NCBI GenBank assembly: GCA_020852835.1
Contig: JADZAC010000039.1
Span: forward strand, 62,001 to 126,000
Length of the DNA stretch: 64,000 nt
Source: Flavobacteriales bacterium
GTDB taxonomy: Bacteria > Bacteroidota > Bacteroidia > Flavobacteriales_F > PHOS-HE28
Direction: 5' to 3'
Shown: positions 19,195 to 28,856 of the stretch, one piece after another
Layout of the letters: each line of letters starts with the position of its first letter
Numbering within the stretch: position 1 is the first letter of the stretch
Position numbers and translations under genes: made by a program
The notes under the pieces: model-generated
What the model was told of the DNA's origin: nothing
Databases searched by the model: none
What the model saw: only the letters and a program-made list of their open reading frames with translations

Positions 19195-20358
19195 TTAAAC
19201 CCGCGCCAGCGCCTGTTCCAGATCCGCGATCAGCAGTTGCGGCTCTTCCAAGCCCACATAGATCCGCACCAGGTCCCAGGGCAATTCACCTTGCGGGTTG
19301 CGGGGATCCATCGTAGCGGCCGTGGGGAACAGCAGTGATTCGTAGCCGCCCCAGCTCACCGCCATCAGGAAGCGCTTCAGCGCATTGCAGAAGCGTTCCA
19401 CCCCGGCCACATCCGCCGCTTTCACCCGGATGCTCATCAATCCCGCGCAGCGCTTCATCTGCCGCCTGGCCAAAGCCTGTTGCGGAAAGCTGTCCAGAAA
19501 CGGCCAATTCACCTGCACCACTTTCGGGTGCGCCTCCAGGAACTTGGCCACCTGTTCCGCACTGTCAGCGCTGCGGTGCATACGAATCTCCAGCGTGCGC
19601 AGGCCGCGCATCAGCAGCCAGGCATCGTGCGGCGAGGGGATCGCCCCCAGGGTCATGAACTCCTTGGCCATCACCTGGTGGATGTGTTCACGGTTTCCGG
19701 CCAGCACCCCGCACACCACGTCGCTGTGGCCGTTCAGGTACTTCGTTCCACTGTGCGCCACCAGGTCGATGCCCAGGTCGATGGGGTTCTGGAACAGCGG
19801 ACTGCTGTAGCTGTTGTCGCAGAGCGTGAGGATGCCGTGCTCCCTGGCGATGGCCGCAACGGCCTGCAGGTCCTGCAGTTCGAAGGTGATCGAATTCGGA
19901 CTTTCCAAAATGAAGAGCCGCGTACGCGGGGTGATGGCCCGGCGGAAGTTTTCCGCATCGATGCCGTCCACGAACGTGTGCGAAACGCCGAAGCGGTCCA
20001 GCAGCTCGTTGAGCAATTTGGTGGTCCAGCCATAGGGCTTGCGCACGCACACGATGTGGTCGCCGGCCTTCACGAAGCTGAGCACGCCCGCCGCGATGGC
20101 CGCACTGCCGCTGCCGAAGAGCAGGGCATCCTCCGCGTGCTCCAACGCGGCCAGCTTCTTGCGCACCATGGCCACCGTGGGGTTCGCGCCGCGCGTGTAC
20201 AGCGGCACGTCGAACTCGTTGCGCATGGCGTTGCGCAGAGCCTCCACCGTGGGGTAGGTGAAGTTGCCGCTCTGCACCACCGGAGGCACCACGGCCCGGA
20301 AGCCCGCTTCGCGGTCTTCACCAAGGTGGTTGAGGATGAAGGAGAGGTCGTCGCTCAT
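19195..20358 (-). CDS. PLP-dependent Cys/Met metabolism (trans-sulfuration) enzyme
   Basis: YTRGANPTVAMVRKKLAALEHAEDALLFGSGSAAIAAG...ESPNSITFELQDL...AHSGTKYLNGHSDVVCG. Confidence 0.92.
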   Translation of the reverse strand: MSDDLSFILNHLGEDREAGFRAVVPPVVQSGNFTYPTVEALRNAMRNEFDVPLYTRGANPTVAMVRKKLAALEHAEDALLFGSGSAAIAAGVLSFVKAGDHIVCVRKPYGWTTKLLNELLDRFGVSHTFVDGIDAENFRRAITPRTRLFILESPNSITFELQDLQAVAAIAREHGILTLCDNSYSSPLFQNPIDLGIDLVAHSGTKYLNGHSDVVCGVLAGNREHIHQVMAKEFMTLGAIPSPHDAWLLMRGLRTLEIRMHRSADSAEQVAKFLEAHPKVVQVNWPFLDSFPQQALARRQMKRCAGLMSIRVKAADVAGVERFCNALKRFLMAVSWGGYESLLFPTAATMDPRNPQGELPWDLVRIYVGLEEPQLLIADLEQALARV

Positions 20359-22076
20359 GGTGCTGCTGTTGCCGGCCGCCGGAAAAACACGAACCCGTTC
20401 TTGCGGTACAGCTCGTGCAGCCCGGGAATGGCCGCCACCTCCTTCGCGCTGGTCACCTTGCACACCACGTACACCGGCCGGTCCACATTGCCGGTGATCA
20501 GCCAATTTTCGCTTTGCACGCGGGAGTCGGTGATGGGCGGCATGCGCGTGTAGAACCACTCCGCGTAGCTCTTGTAGTTTTTTGTCATCACGTAGCAACG
20601 CTCCCGCTGGCGCTGTTCGAAGAACTCCACGGCCGCACGTTGGGAATAGCCTTCGATGTTGTTGATGAAGTAATACAGCGTGATGCTGACGAACAGCGCC
20701 GTGCCGCCGAACACCGCCACGATGCCGCTGCGGTACTCACGCTTCGCGAAGAAGCGGTGGCCAAGGAAGAGCACCACGCACATCCACGCCCCCGCCAAGG
20801 CTTCCCAGCCCGTCCACTGCACCTGCGCCTCCAAGTTCCCCTGGGCGAATGCGTCGTTCTTCAACAAGGGCACGATCCATTCCGGGTGCATGCCAATGAT
20901 CGGCAGCACGAGCGTGACCGCGGCGAAGAGCGTGCCGATGCCGCCCATCAGCAGGCGCGACCACAAGGTGGCCTTTCCGCCGTTCCACAGCCGCTCCAAT
21001 TGCAGCGCCGCCAGGAAGGTGAGCGGGAAATAGCACAGGCTGCTGTAGTGGACGATCTTCGTTTTAACGATGGTGAACAGGATCAGCACGACCCAAAAGA
21101 GGATGAGGAGCCAGCGGCGGTAGTTCCCAGTTGTTAGTTGTTGGTTGTCCGGCTCACCTCCTCCGGCACTCGCCCCCCTCTCCTTGGGGGAGGGGCCGGG
21201 GGTGAGGGGCTTGAGCATCTCCTGCAGGGCGAACACCGATGCCGGGAAGCAGCCGATGAGCAGCACCACGAAGTGGTAGCCGAAGAAGCCCCCGTGGCCG
21301 GCATCCTCGGTGCTGAGCATGGCCACCTGCCGCCAGAAGAAGGCGGTGATGAACACGGGCCCGTTGCGCAGCAGGTCCGCGCCGAACCACAGGCCGGGCA
21401 CCAGCAGCAGCACGCCCAGCATCAGCAGCACGCGCGGCACGGAGAAATAAAACCGGAACCGGTTCCACACCCAGTACGCCACGGCGCACAGCCCGGGGAT
21501 GAGCACGCCCACCGGCCCTTTGGTGAGCACGGCCAGGCCCAGCCAAAGCCCGGCCCACGCAGCCGACCGCGTTTTGGCCTGCGGGGAACGCCCCACCGCC
21601 GCCGGGGTGTCGGTGCTGCGGATAAATGCCAGGAAGCCGAGGAAGATGAAGAGGTTGAACCACGGATCGATGATGCCGCTACGGAAGTAGAGGTTGGGCA
21701 ACACCGAGCTGAGGTAGGCCAGCACCCACAGCAACCCGAAGGTGCGGTTGCGCAATTGAAGGCCCGTGCGGAACAGCACCACCAGCGTGGCCGCACCGCA
21801 CAAGGCGTTGGGCAGGCGTGCCGCGAATTCACCCACGCCGAGCACCGACATGCTGAGAGCCTGCATCCACATAAAGAGCGGCGGCTTTTCATAGAACGGC
21901 ACATAGCCTATCTGCGGCTGCAGCCAGTTGTGGGTGGCCAGCATCTCCCGCGCGATCTCCGCGAAGTTGATCTCGTCCCAATCGAACAGGTGTACCGCAC
22001 CCAGGCCGGGCACAAAGAGCACCAGCGCCATTAAGGCGATCAGCCAGGAAATGCTGCGGTTGGAGAGGGCCTTCAT
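20355..22076 (-). CDS. ArnT-like glycosyltransferase (GT39/PMT superfamily)
   Basis: LFDWDEINFAEIAREMLATHNWLQPQIGYVPFYEKPPLFMWMQALSM; multi-TM; ATGA overlap with downstream gene. Confidence 0.88.
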   Translation of the reverse strand: MKALSNRSISWLIALMALVLFVPGLGAVHLFDWDEINFAEIAREMLATHNWLQPQIGYVPFYEKPPLFMWMQALSMSVLGVGEFAARLPNALCGAATLVVLFRTGLQLRNRTFGLLWVLAYLSSVLPNLYFRSGIIDPWFNLFIFLGFLAFIRSTDTPAAVGRSPQAKTRSAAWAGLWLGLAVLTKGPVGVLIPGLCAVAYWVWNRFRFYFSVPRVLLMLGVLLLVPGLWFGADLLRNGPVFITAFFWRQVAMLSTEDAGHGGFFGYHFVVLLIGCFPASVFALQEMLKPLTPGPSPKERGASAGGGEPDNQQLTTGNYRRWLLILFWVVLILFTIVKTKIVHYSSLCYFPLTFLAALQLERLWNGGKATLWSRLLMGGIGTLFAAVTLVLPIIGMHPEWIVPLLKNDAFAQGNLEAQVQWTGWEALAGAWMCVVLFLGHRFFAKREYRSGIVAVFGGTALFVSITLYYFINNIEGYSQRAAVEFFEQRQRERCYVMTKNYKSYAEWFYTRMPPITDSRVQSENWLITGNVDRPVYVVCKVTSAKEVAAIPGLHELYRKNGFVFFRRPATAAP

Positions 22077-22115
22077 GCGGTGCCGAAGGTAGCGGCCTGT
22101 GAACTCCGTGATTTC

Positions 22116-22266
22116 ACTCTCGCCCGCAATTGCAACGCGGGGGAAGGTCCAGGCGTGCTTGCAGCGCATATTCAACAGGTGCAGGTGGCCAGCGGAAGTG
22201 GTTCAGGGATGGTCGTTGCAAACGACCGGAATTAAACGCCCGTGTTGCAAAAGCGGCGGGAGTTGG
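22116..22266. repeat. Dispersed ~135-bp element, copy 2
   Basis: Reverse complement nearly identical to 2981-3130. Confidence 0.9.
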
Positions 22267-22460
22267 ATGTTTTACCACACTCATCCGTGTTTGCCAGCGG
22301 GGCGGGAAGAAGCGCGGTTAACCGTTGTCCGTTATCGGGACTGGCAACTGACAACGACCAACGAAAACCGGCCGATCACACCTCAGTACCAGATTCGCAC
22401 GAACTACACCCCTCCCCTCCGTACCTTCGCGGCCCGAAAACCGGCGACTGGCCCGCACCC

Positions 22461-23558
22461 ATGATCACCATCGAAAAGGTCAATGACCTCCAAGAACGCC
22501 TCGAAGCCCTGAAGGGCTACCTGGACATTGAGGAGAAGCGCGGCCGCATCAAGGAAGAGGAAAAGTACACGCTGGACCCCGATTTTTGGAACAACCAGAA
22601 AAAGGCCCAGGGTGTGATGCACAAGATCCGCGAGCTGAAACGCTGGGTGGAGCTGTACGAAGCAGTGAAACGCGAAGTGGATGACACGGAGGTGACCTAC
22701 GAGTTCTTCAAGAGCAAGGACGCGAGCGAGGAAGAACTGGAAGCGCAGTTCAAGAAGGCCGCCACCGCTTTGGAGGAGCTGGAGTTCAAGAACATGCTTA
22801 GCGCCGAGGAAGACCCGCTGAGCGCGGTGGTGCAGATCACCAGCGGCGCGGGCGGCACCGAAAGCAACGACTGGGCCCTGATGCTGCTGCGCATGTACCG
22901 CATGTGGGCCGAGAAGGAAGGCTATGCGGTGAAGATCCTCGACTACCAGGACGGTGACGCGGCCGGCATCAAGCAGGCCACCATGGAAGTGGGCGGCGAG
23001 TTCGCCTTCGGCATGTTGAAGGGCGAGAACGGCGTACACCGGCTGGTGCGCATCAGCCCCTTCGACAGCAACGCGCGCCGCCACACCAGCTTCGTCAGCG
23101 TGTACGTGTTCCCGCTGGTGGACGAGAGCATCGAGATCGACATCAACCCGGCGGACATCACTTGGGACACTTTCCGCAGCGGCGGCGCCGGCGGACAGAA
23201 CGTGAACAAAGTGGAGACCGGCGTGCGCCTGCGCCACGCGCCCACGGGCATCATCATCGAGAACACCGAGACGCGCAGCCAGCTGGACAACAAGAACAAG
23301 GCGCTGCAACTGCTCAAGAGCCAGCTGTACGAGGCCGAACTGGAGCGCCGCCGCAGCAAGCGCAGCGAGATCGAGGCCGGCAAGAAGAAGATCGAGTGGG
23401 GCAGCCAGATCCGCAACTACGTTCTACAACCCTACAAATTGGTTAAGGACGTGCGCACCGAGCACGAGACCAGCAGCGTGGATGATGTGCTCAATGGCGA
23501 GATCGATGAATTCCTCAAGGCTTACTTAATGCAGCACGGGCAGAGCCAGAAAGCGTGA
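22461..23558 (+). CDS. prfB: Peptide chain release factor 2
   Basis: [25 protein letters not shown] domain; RF2-type N-terminus [18 protein letters not shown]. Confidence 0.95.
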   Translation: MITIEKVNDLQERLEALKGYLDIEEKRGRIKEEEKYTLDPDFWNNQKKAQGVMHKIRELKRWVELYEAVKREVDDTEVTYEFFKSKDASEEELEAQFKKAATALEELEFKNMLSAEEDPLSAVVQITSGAGGTESNDWALMLLRMYRMWAEKEGYAVKILDYQDGDAAGIKQATMEVGGEFAFGMLKGENGVHRLVRISPFDSNARRHTSFVSVYVFPLVDESIEIDINPADITWDTFRSGGAGGQNVNKVETGVRLRHAPTGIIIENTETRSQLDNKNKALQLLKSQLYEAELERRRSKRSEIEAGKKKIEWGSQIRNYVLQPYKLVKDVRTEHETSSVDDVLNGEIDEFLKAYLMQHGQSQKA

Positions 23559-23563
23559 TGGCC

Positions 23564-23709
23564 GATCAGACGATCAGAAGACCAGACGATCAGAAAATTA
23601 GAAGATCAGAGAATGAGGGTGGTGGGTCACTTGGGAAAAGGAAGGTTTCGCTCTGTACCGCATACCACGGTACAGGTATTCCATTGTCTGATCTTCTGAT
23701 CGTCTGATC
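23564..23709. repeat. Quasi-palindrome of GATCAGA/CGATCAGAAG words
   Basis: GATCAGACGATCAGAAG ... CTTCTGATCGTCTGATC (17 bp perfect arms). Confidence 0.9.
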
Positions 23710-23726
23710 AACACATTGCGCTAGCC

Positions 23727-24083
23727 ATGCCAACCTACACCATCTACCACAACACCCGCTGCAGCAAGAGCCGTTGCGCCTTGGAACTGCTGAAGGAGAA
23801 CGGCATTGAGCCCACCGTGGTGAACTACTTGCAGGACGCGCCCTCAGTGGAGGAACTGACCAAGCTGGTGGCCAAGCTGGGCATCCCCGCCGAACAACTG
23901 GTGCGCAAGAGCGAAGCACTCTACAAGGAGAAGTACAAGGGCCTGCAACTGAACGAACACGAATGGATCCGTGTTATGCACGAGAATCCGCAGCTGATCG
24001 AACGCCCGGTAGTGGTGAAAGGCCACAAGGCCGTGATCGGCAGGCCCATGGAAAACGTACAAGAGCTCATAGATAGATCGTAA
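23727..24083 (+). CDS. arsC: ArsC/Spx-family arsenate reductase-like protein
   Basis: MPTYTIYHNTRCSKSRCALELLKENGIEPTVVNYLQDAPS...VVVKGHKAVIGRPMENVQEL. Confidence 0.92.
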   Translation: MPTYTIYHNTRCSKSRCALELLKENGIEPTVVNYLQDAPSVEELTKLVAKLGIPAEQLVRKSEALYKEKYKGLQLNEHEWIRVMHENPQLIERPVVVKGHKAVIGRPMENVQELIDRS

Positions 24084-24116
24084 GGGCAGGACATGTCCCG
24101 CCCCAACTAAGGACCA

Positions 24117-25511
24117 ATGGAATACCGCATCGAGAAAGACACCATGGGCGAGGTGAAAGTGCCCGCCGACAAATACTGGGGCGCACAGACCGAGCGCAGC
24201 CGCAACAACTTCAAGATCGGCCCGCCGGCCAGCATGCCCCGGGAGATCATCCACGCCTTCGCCTACCTGAAGAAAGCCGCAGCCTTGGCCAACACCGAGC
24301 TGGGCAAGCTGCCACAGGAAAAGTGCGACCTGATCGCCAAGGTGTGCGACGAGATCTTGGCGCACCAGCTGGACGATCAGTTCCCGCTGGTGATCTGGCA
24401 GACGGGCAGCGGAACGCAGAGCAACATGAACGTGAACGAGGTGGTGGCGAACCGCGCGCACGTGCTGCAAGGCGGCAAGCTCACCGACAAGGACAAGGTG
24501 CTTGGCGCCAACGACGACGTGAACAAGAGCCAGAGCAGCAACGACACCTTCCCCACGGCCATGCACATCGCGGCATACACGGCCGCGGCGAAGATCACGC
24601 TGCCCGGCGTGCGCAAGCTGCGCGACACCCTCGCGAAAAAGAGCAAAGACTTCAAGGACATCGTGAAGACCGGCCGCACCCACTTCATGGATGCCACGCC
24701 GCTCACGCTGGGGCAGGAGATCAGCGGATACGTGCAGCAGCTGGACAATGGCATCCGTGCCGTGGAGAACGCGCTGGAGATGGTGCGCGAACTGGCGCTG
24801 GGCGGCACCGCCGTGGGCACCGGGCTTAACGCTCCCGCTGGCTACAGCGTGCTGGTGGCCAAGAAGATCGCCGAGCTCACGGGCCTGCCGTTCGTTACCG
24901 CGCCGAACAAGTTCGAGGCGCTGGCCGCGCATGATGCCATGGTGGAACTAAGCGGCGCCTTCAAGCGCCTGGCGGTTTCACTCAACAAGATCGGCAACGA
25001 CGTGCGCATGCTCAGCAGCGGCCCGCGCAGCGGCATCGGCGAGATCATCATCCCGGACAATGAGCCCGGAAGCTCCATCATGCCCGGCAAAGTGAACCCC
25101 ACTCAGCCCGAGGCACTCACCATGGTGTGCGCCCAGGTGATCGGCAACGACGTGGCCGTGAACGTGGGCGGCATGCAGGGCCAGTTCGAGCTCAATGTCT
25201 TCAAGCCGGTGATCGCCGCCAACGTGCTGCAGAGCGCACGGCTGCTGGGTGATGCCTGCGTGAGCTTCAACGACCACTGCGCCGAGGGCATCCAGCCCAA
25301 CAAGCCCGTGCTTAAGCAGCACCTGGAGAACTCGCTCATGCTGGTCACCGCGCTGAACACCCACATCGGCTACTACAAGAGCGCGGAGATCGCCAACAAG
25401 GCCCACCGCGAGGGCACCACGCTGAAACAGGCCGCACTGGCCCTGGGTTATGTGAGCGCCGAGGATTTCGACAAGTGGGTGGACCCGGCCAAGATGGTGG
25501 GCGGGGGGTAG
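24117..25511 (+). CDS. fumC: Class II fumarate hydratase
   Basis: [17 protein letters not shown]...[13 protein letters not shown]...[16 protein letters not shown]...[15 protein letters not shown]. Confidence 0.96.
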   Translation: MEYRIEKDTMGEVKVPADKYWGAQTERSRNNFKIGPPASMPREIIHAFAYLKKAAALANTELGKLPQEKCDLIAKVCDEILAHQLDDQFPLVIWQTGSGTQSNMNVNEVVANRAHVLQGGKLTDKDKVLGANDDVNKSQSSNDTFPTAMHIAAYTAAAKITLPGVRKLRDTLAKKSKDFKDIVKTGRTHFMDATPLTLGQEISGYVQQLDNGIRAVENALEMVRELALGGTAVGTGLNAPAGYSVLVAKKIAELTGLPFVTAPNKFEALAAHDAMVELSGAFKRLAVSLNKIGNDVRMLSSGPRSGIGEIIIPDNEPGSSIMPGKVNPTQPEALTMVCAQVIGNDVAVNVGGMQGQFELNVFKPVIAANVLQSARLLGDACVSFNDHCAEGIQPNKPVLKQHLENSLMLVTALNTHIGYYKSAEIANKAHREGTTLKQAALALGYVSAEDFDKWVDPAKMVGGG

Positions 25512-25546
25512 GGCTGGAAGCCGCGCCCACAGCGGAGGAATTGATG

Positions 25547-25585
25547 AAACTGAAAACCGCAGACACCGTCTGCGGTTTTCAGTTT
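25547..25585. terminator. 18-bp perfect hairpin after fumC (terminator-like)
   Basis: AAACTGAAAACCGCAGAC-ACC-GTCTGCGGTTTTCAGTTT. Confidence 0.8.
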
Positions 25586-25595
25586 CGCGCCGTTA

Positions 25596-25756
25596 TACCA
25601 ATTAGACATTCAATTCCGGCTAAAGATGCGCAGCTATTTTTTCGTAGGGCGATCCGTGACGGGCGTTGCGTAGCGGTGCCTACGGAACGCATGGCTCGGA
25701 GAAGCCATGCGGAAAAAGAGCAAGCAGATTGGCTGATATTGAATGCCTAATTGGTA
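25596..25756. mobile_element. MITE-like non-coding element, ~161 bp
   Basis: TIRs TACCAATTAGACATTCAAT / ATTGAATGCCTAATTGGTA (one mismatch), flanked by TTA on both sides (possible 3-bp TSD). Confidence 0.75.
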
Positions 25757-25765
25757 TTATGGGCT

Positions 25766-26902
25766 TCACCGGCTCTTCTTCTCGATCTGCCGCCGTGCCT
25801 TTACCACCACTTCTTCCAGCTTTTTCTCCTTGGGCAAAGCGATGCGATATTCCCGTGCCAGCACGCTGTTCGGCAGGCCTCCCAAGGAATAGCGGGCCAC
25901 GGCATCGTCACGTTCCGTGCAGAGGATGAGGCCCACCGGAGGGTTCTCCTCCGCATGGGTCCAGTGCGCTGCCGCATAGTTCAGGTAGAGGTTCATCTGG
26001 CCGGCATCGGCATGCGTGAAGCGGCCCACCTTCAGGTCGATGATCACCAAGCAGCGCAAGCGGCGATGGAAGAACAGCAGGTCGATGCGGTACCACTCCT
26101 TGCCCACGCGCAACCGGCGTTGCCTGCCCACGAAGGCGAAGTCGCTGCCGAGCTCCAGCAGGAAGTGTTCCAGTTGGCCCACCAGTGCCGCCTCAAGGTC
26201 GCTTTCGCTGTATTCGTCCTTCAGGTCAAGGAATTCCAGGATGTAGGGTTCCTGCATGGCCTCTTCGATCCGGCCTGCGGCGGGCACCGCGTTTTTGGCT
26301 GCCGTGGTGCGCTTCCGGCGCGATGCGCCTGTGCGCTCATAGTAGCGCGTAGCAACCTGGCGATCGAGCTGGCGTACGCTCCACCCGTTCAGCAGTGCCT
26401 CCTTTTCATAGAACGAACGGGCGCCATCGTCCTCCACGGTAAGCAGCCGCACGTAGTGTGACCATGGCAACGGGAAAGCTTCCGAGAGTGCCTGCATCAA
26501 CGGGTTTTCCAGTTCCACGGCCCTGGCCTTTCCTGCCTTTTTGAAAACCGCAGACACTGTCTGCGGAATTGGCCAAGTGAGGAAGAACGCCCGCATTTGC
26601 TCGATGTTCCGGCGTGAAAACCCGCGCCCGAAGCGCTCGCCGAGGTCTTTGCTCAAGCGCTCCAACAGTTCATCGCCATACCCTGCACGCCGTTTTCCGC
26701 CTTGCTCATGTTCCACGATGCGCCGGCCCATTTCCCAATAGGTGGCGGTCATCACGGTGTTCACGGCGCGCGCCGATTCTTGGCGGGCTTGGTCCACCAG
26801 TGCGGCCAAACCCTTGAGCACCGCGGTGTAGCCGGGGCGGCGGGCAGGCTTTCCGGGCCCGCCGTCCGTGCGCTTGACCGAGGTGTGGCGTGCAACCTTC
26901 AT
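25766..26902 (-). CDS. PDDEXK nuclease-domain protein (DUF1016/YhcG-like)
   Basis: TYWEMGRRIVEHEQGGKRRAGYGDELLERLSKDLGERFGRGFSRRNIEQMRAFF...LGSDFAFVGRQRRLRVGKEWYRIDLLFFHRRLRCLVIIDLKVGRF. Confidence 0.92.
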   Translation of the reverse strand: MKVARHTSVKRTDGGPGKPARRPGYTAVLKGLAALVDQARQESARAVNTVMTATYWEMGRRIVEHEQGGKRRAGYGDELLERLSKDLGERFGRGFSRRNIEQMRAFFLTWPIPQTVSAVFKKAGKARAVELENPLMQALSEAFPLPWSHYVRLLTVEDDGARSFYEKEALLNGWSVRQLDRQVATRYYERTGASRRKRTTAAKNAVPAAGRIEEAMQEPYILEFLDLKDEYSESDLEAALVGQLEHFLLELGSDFAFVGRQRRLRVGKEWYRIDLLFFHRRLRCLVIIDLKVGRFTHADAGQMNLYLNYAAAHWTHAEENPPVGLILCTERDDAVARYSLGGLPNSVLAREYRIALPKEKKLEEVVVKARRQIEKKSR

Positions 26903-26999
26903 GGAACGAATATCGGCAGGGACGGGTGATTCAGGTACCGCTGGTGGAAGCCACTGTTGAACCAAACGGTATTTGGCGCTTCCGCCGGACCTTTGCCCC

Positions 27000-27398
27000 A
27001 TGGTTAAAAAAGGCACCGCGCTGTACAGCATCGTGCATTTCAAATGTCCGTATTGCCGGGAAGGCGAATTCTTCCTGGCCCACCCGTACAACCTGCGCCG
27101 CGCGGGTGACTTGCATGAGCGCTGCCCCAAATGCAATGGCCGTTACACCATCGAGCCGGGCTTCTACTACGGGGCCATGTACGTGTCGTATGCGCTGGGC
27201 GTGGCCATTGCAGTCACCATTTGGGTGGCCTTCCTGGTGCTGGCGCCGGATGCTGCGCCCCACTGGATCGTGGGCACGGTGGGTGCGGTGATCCTGCTGG
27301 CCAGCCCCTACCTCTATGCGCTCAGCCGGATCATCTGGGCCAACATGTTTTTGGCAGGCAGGGGGCCGGGCGGGCTTCCGCCGAAGGAAGAGGAGTGA
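27000..27398 (+). CDS. DUF983-family membrane protein
   Basis: FKCPYCREGEFF...ERCPKCNGRYTIEPGFYYGAMYVSYALGVAI. Confidence 0.9.
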   Translation: MVKKGTALYSIVHFKCPYCREGEFFLAHPYNLRRAGDLHERCPKCNGRYTIEPGFYYGAMYVSYALGVAIAVTIWVAFLVLAPDAAPHWIVGTVGAVILLASPYLYALSRIIWANMFLAGRGPGGLPPKEEE

Positions 27399-27424
27399 AC
27401 GCGATACGGTATCTTGCCGTGGCG

Positions 27425-28033
27425 ATGTTCCACGATCCCGTGCTTCAGGAGGCCTTCAGCAAAGTGGCGGTGCGGCGCAGCTTGAAAGAGGGCGAGGTGC
27501 TGATGTGCCCCGGCGACCGGATCCAGTACATCCCGATCGTGCGGAAGGGCAGCCTGCGCATCCTGGCTCAGGACGATGAAGGGCGCGAACGTTTCCTGTA
27601 CCACATCATGCCCGGCGAGACCTGCTCGCTCTCGCTCACCTGCTGCGAGGCGGAGCGCACCAGCAGCATCATGGCGGTGGTGGAGGAGGAGGCGGAAGTG
27701 CTCCTGGTACCGGCCCGTTATGCGGATGAATGGATGGTGTTCCCGGAATGGCGCCGCTACGTGGGCGCGGCCCAGGCACAGCGCTTCCAGGAACTGCTGG
27801 ACACCATTGGCACGCTCGCCTTCCACAAGATGGACGGCCAACTGTGGGACTATTTGGTGAAACGCGCGCAGGCCACGGGCGATCCCGCGCTGAAGGTGAC
27901 CCACCAAGTGATCGCCGATGAGCTGGGTTCGCCCCGGGAAGTGATCACGCGGCTGTTGCAGCAGTTGCAGCGGGAAGGCCGCGTGCGATTGGCGCGCGGA
28001 ACGATCACCGTGGACCTGAGCACCGGGCGGTAG
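27425..28033 (+). CDS. Crp/Fnr-family transcriptional regulator
   Basis: cNMP-binding-like N-term; C-term HTH LKVTHQVIADELGSPREVITRLLQQLQREGRVRL. Confidence 0.9.
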   Translation: MFHDPVLQEAFSKVAVRRSLKEGEVLMCPGDRIQYIPIVRKGSLRILAQDDEGRERFLYHIMPGETCSLSLTCCEAERTSSIMAVVEEEAEVLLVPARYADEWMVFPEWRRYVGAAQAQRFQELLDTIGTLAFHKMDGQLWDYLVKRAQATGDPALKVTHQVIADELGSPREVITRLLQQLQREGRVRLARGTITVDLSTGR

Positions 28034-28036
28034 TGA

Positions 28037-28342
28037 TCAGAGGAACGGCTGCAATGCCTGTTGCAACTGGGCAGCGCTCAGCACCCCGCTTTGCCGCCAC
28101 ACCACGCCACCGTTTTTGAAGATGGCCAGCGTGGGCACGCCCCGCACCTGGTAGGCCTGCGCGGCAGCGGGGTTCTTGTCCACATCGATCTTGATCACCG
28201 TGGCCTTGTCGCCCACCTGCTGCTTGAACTCATCCAGGATGGGGGCCATGGTCTTGCACGGCCCGCACCAGGTGGCGAAGAAATCCACCACCACGGGCTT
28301 CTCGCCGTTGATCAGTTCCTTGAAGGTCGATTTAGCTTCCAT
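28037..28342 (-). CDS. trx: Thioredoxin
   Basis: [23 protein letters not shown]...[13 protein letters not shown]. Confidence 0.95.
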   Translation of the reverse strand: MEAKSTFKELINGEKPVVVDFFATWCGPCKTMAPILDEFKQQVGDKATVIKIDVDKNPAAAQAYQVRGVPTLAIFKNGGVVWRQSGVLSAAQLQQALQPFL

Positions 28343-28614
28343 GTTATGCCACTGGGCCTTTCACATTCCACCACAAAGTGATCGTAGCCGCAGGGTCTCC
28401 TGCGGAAGACCGCTGCGGAAGCGGTAGGATGGCTTGTCGCCGTTGATCAGCTCCTTGAAGGTCGGTTTAGCTTCCATGCTATGACACTGGGTCTTTCACA
28501 TTCCACCACCGTACCGATCGTTGTCGCAGGGTCTCCTGCGAAAGACCGCTGCGGAAGCAATAGGATGGTGCGTTGCCGTTGATTAGTTCCTTGAAGGTGG
28601 GCTTGCCTTCCATC
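28304..28614. repeat. Tandem ~135-bp repeat of trx 5' end + intergenic hairpin (2 full + 1 partial unit)
   Basis: GCCGTTGATCAGYTCCTTGAAGGT.G.TT.GCTTCCAT recurs at 28304, 28439, 28575; intervening CCGCAGGgtctCCTGCGG hairpin recurs. Confidence 0.93.
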
Positions 28615-28616
28615 GG

Positions 28617-28856
28617 TCAGCGCACTTCTTCGTAGTGTACATCCTCAACAACGGCGTTGCTCTTCCGGTTCGCCGGGGGCGCGGCACAGGCGTTGCCGCA
28701 GCAACCCGTGTTGAGCACGGCCTGCAGGCCGAACAGCGCGGCCAAGGCATACGCGATCCATTCGCCGTTGTTCCAGGCCGCGCCCAGAAAGGCCAGTGCA
28801 AGCCCCAAACGCAGCAAGCGCGCGAAATTCCAGCCGTGCAGCAGCCGCTCCTTCAT
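28617..28856 (-). CDS. Small membrane protein (DUF2892/YgaP-TM-like)
   Basis: MKERLLHGWNFARLLRLGLALAFLGAAWNNGEWIAYALAALFGLQAVLNTGCCGNAC. Confidence 0.7.
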   Translation of the reverse strand: MKERLLHGWNFARLLRLGLALAFLGAAWNNGEWIAYALAALFGLQAVLNTGCCGNACAAPPANRKSNAVVEDVHYEEVR

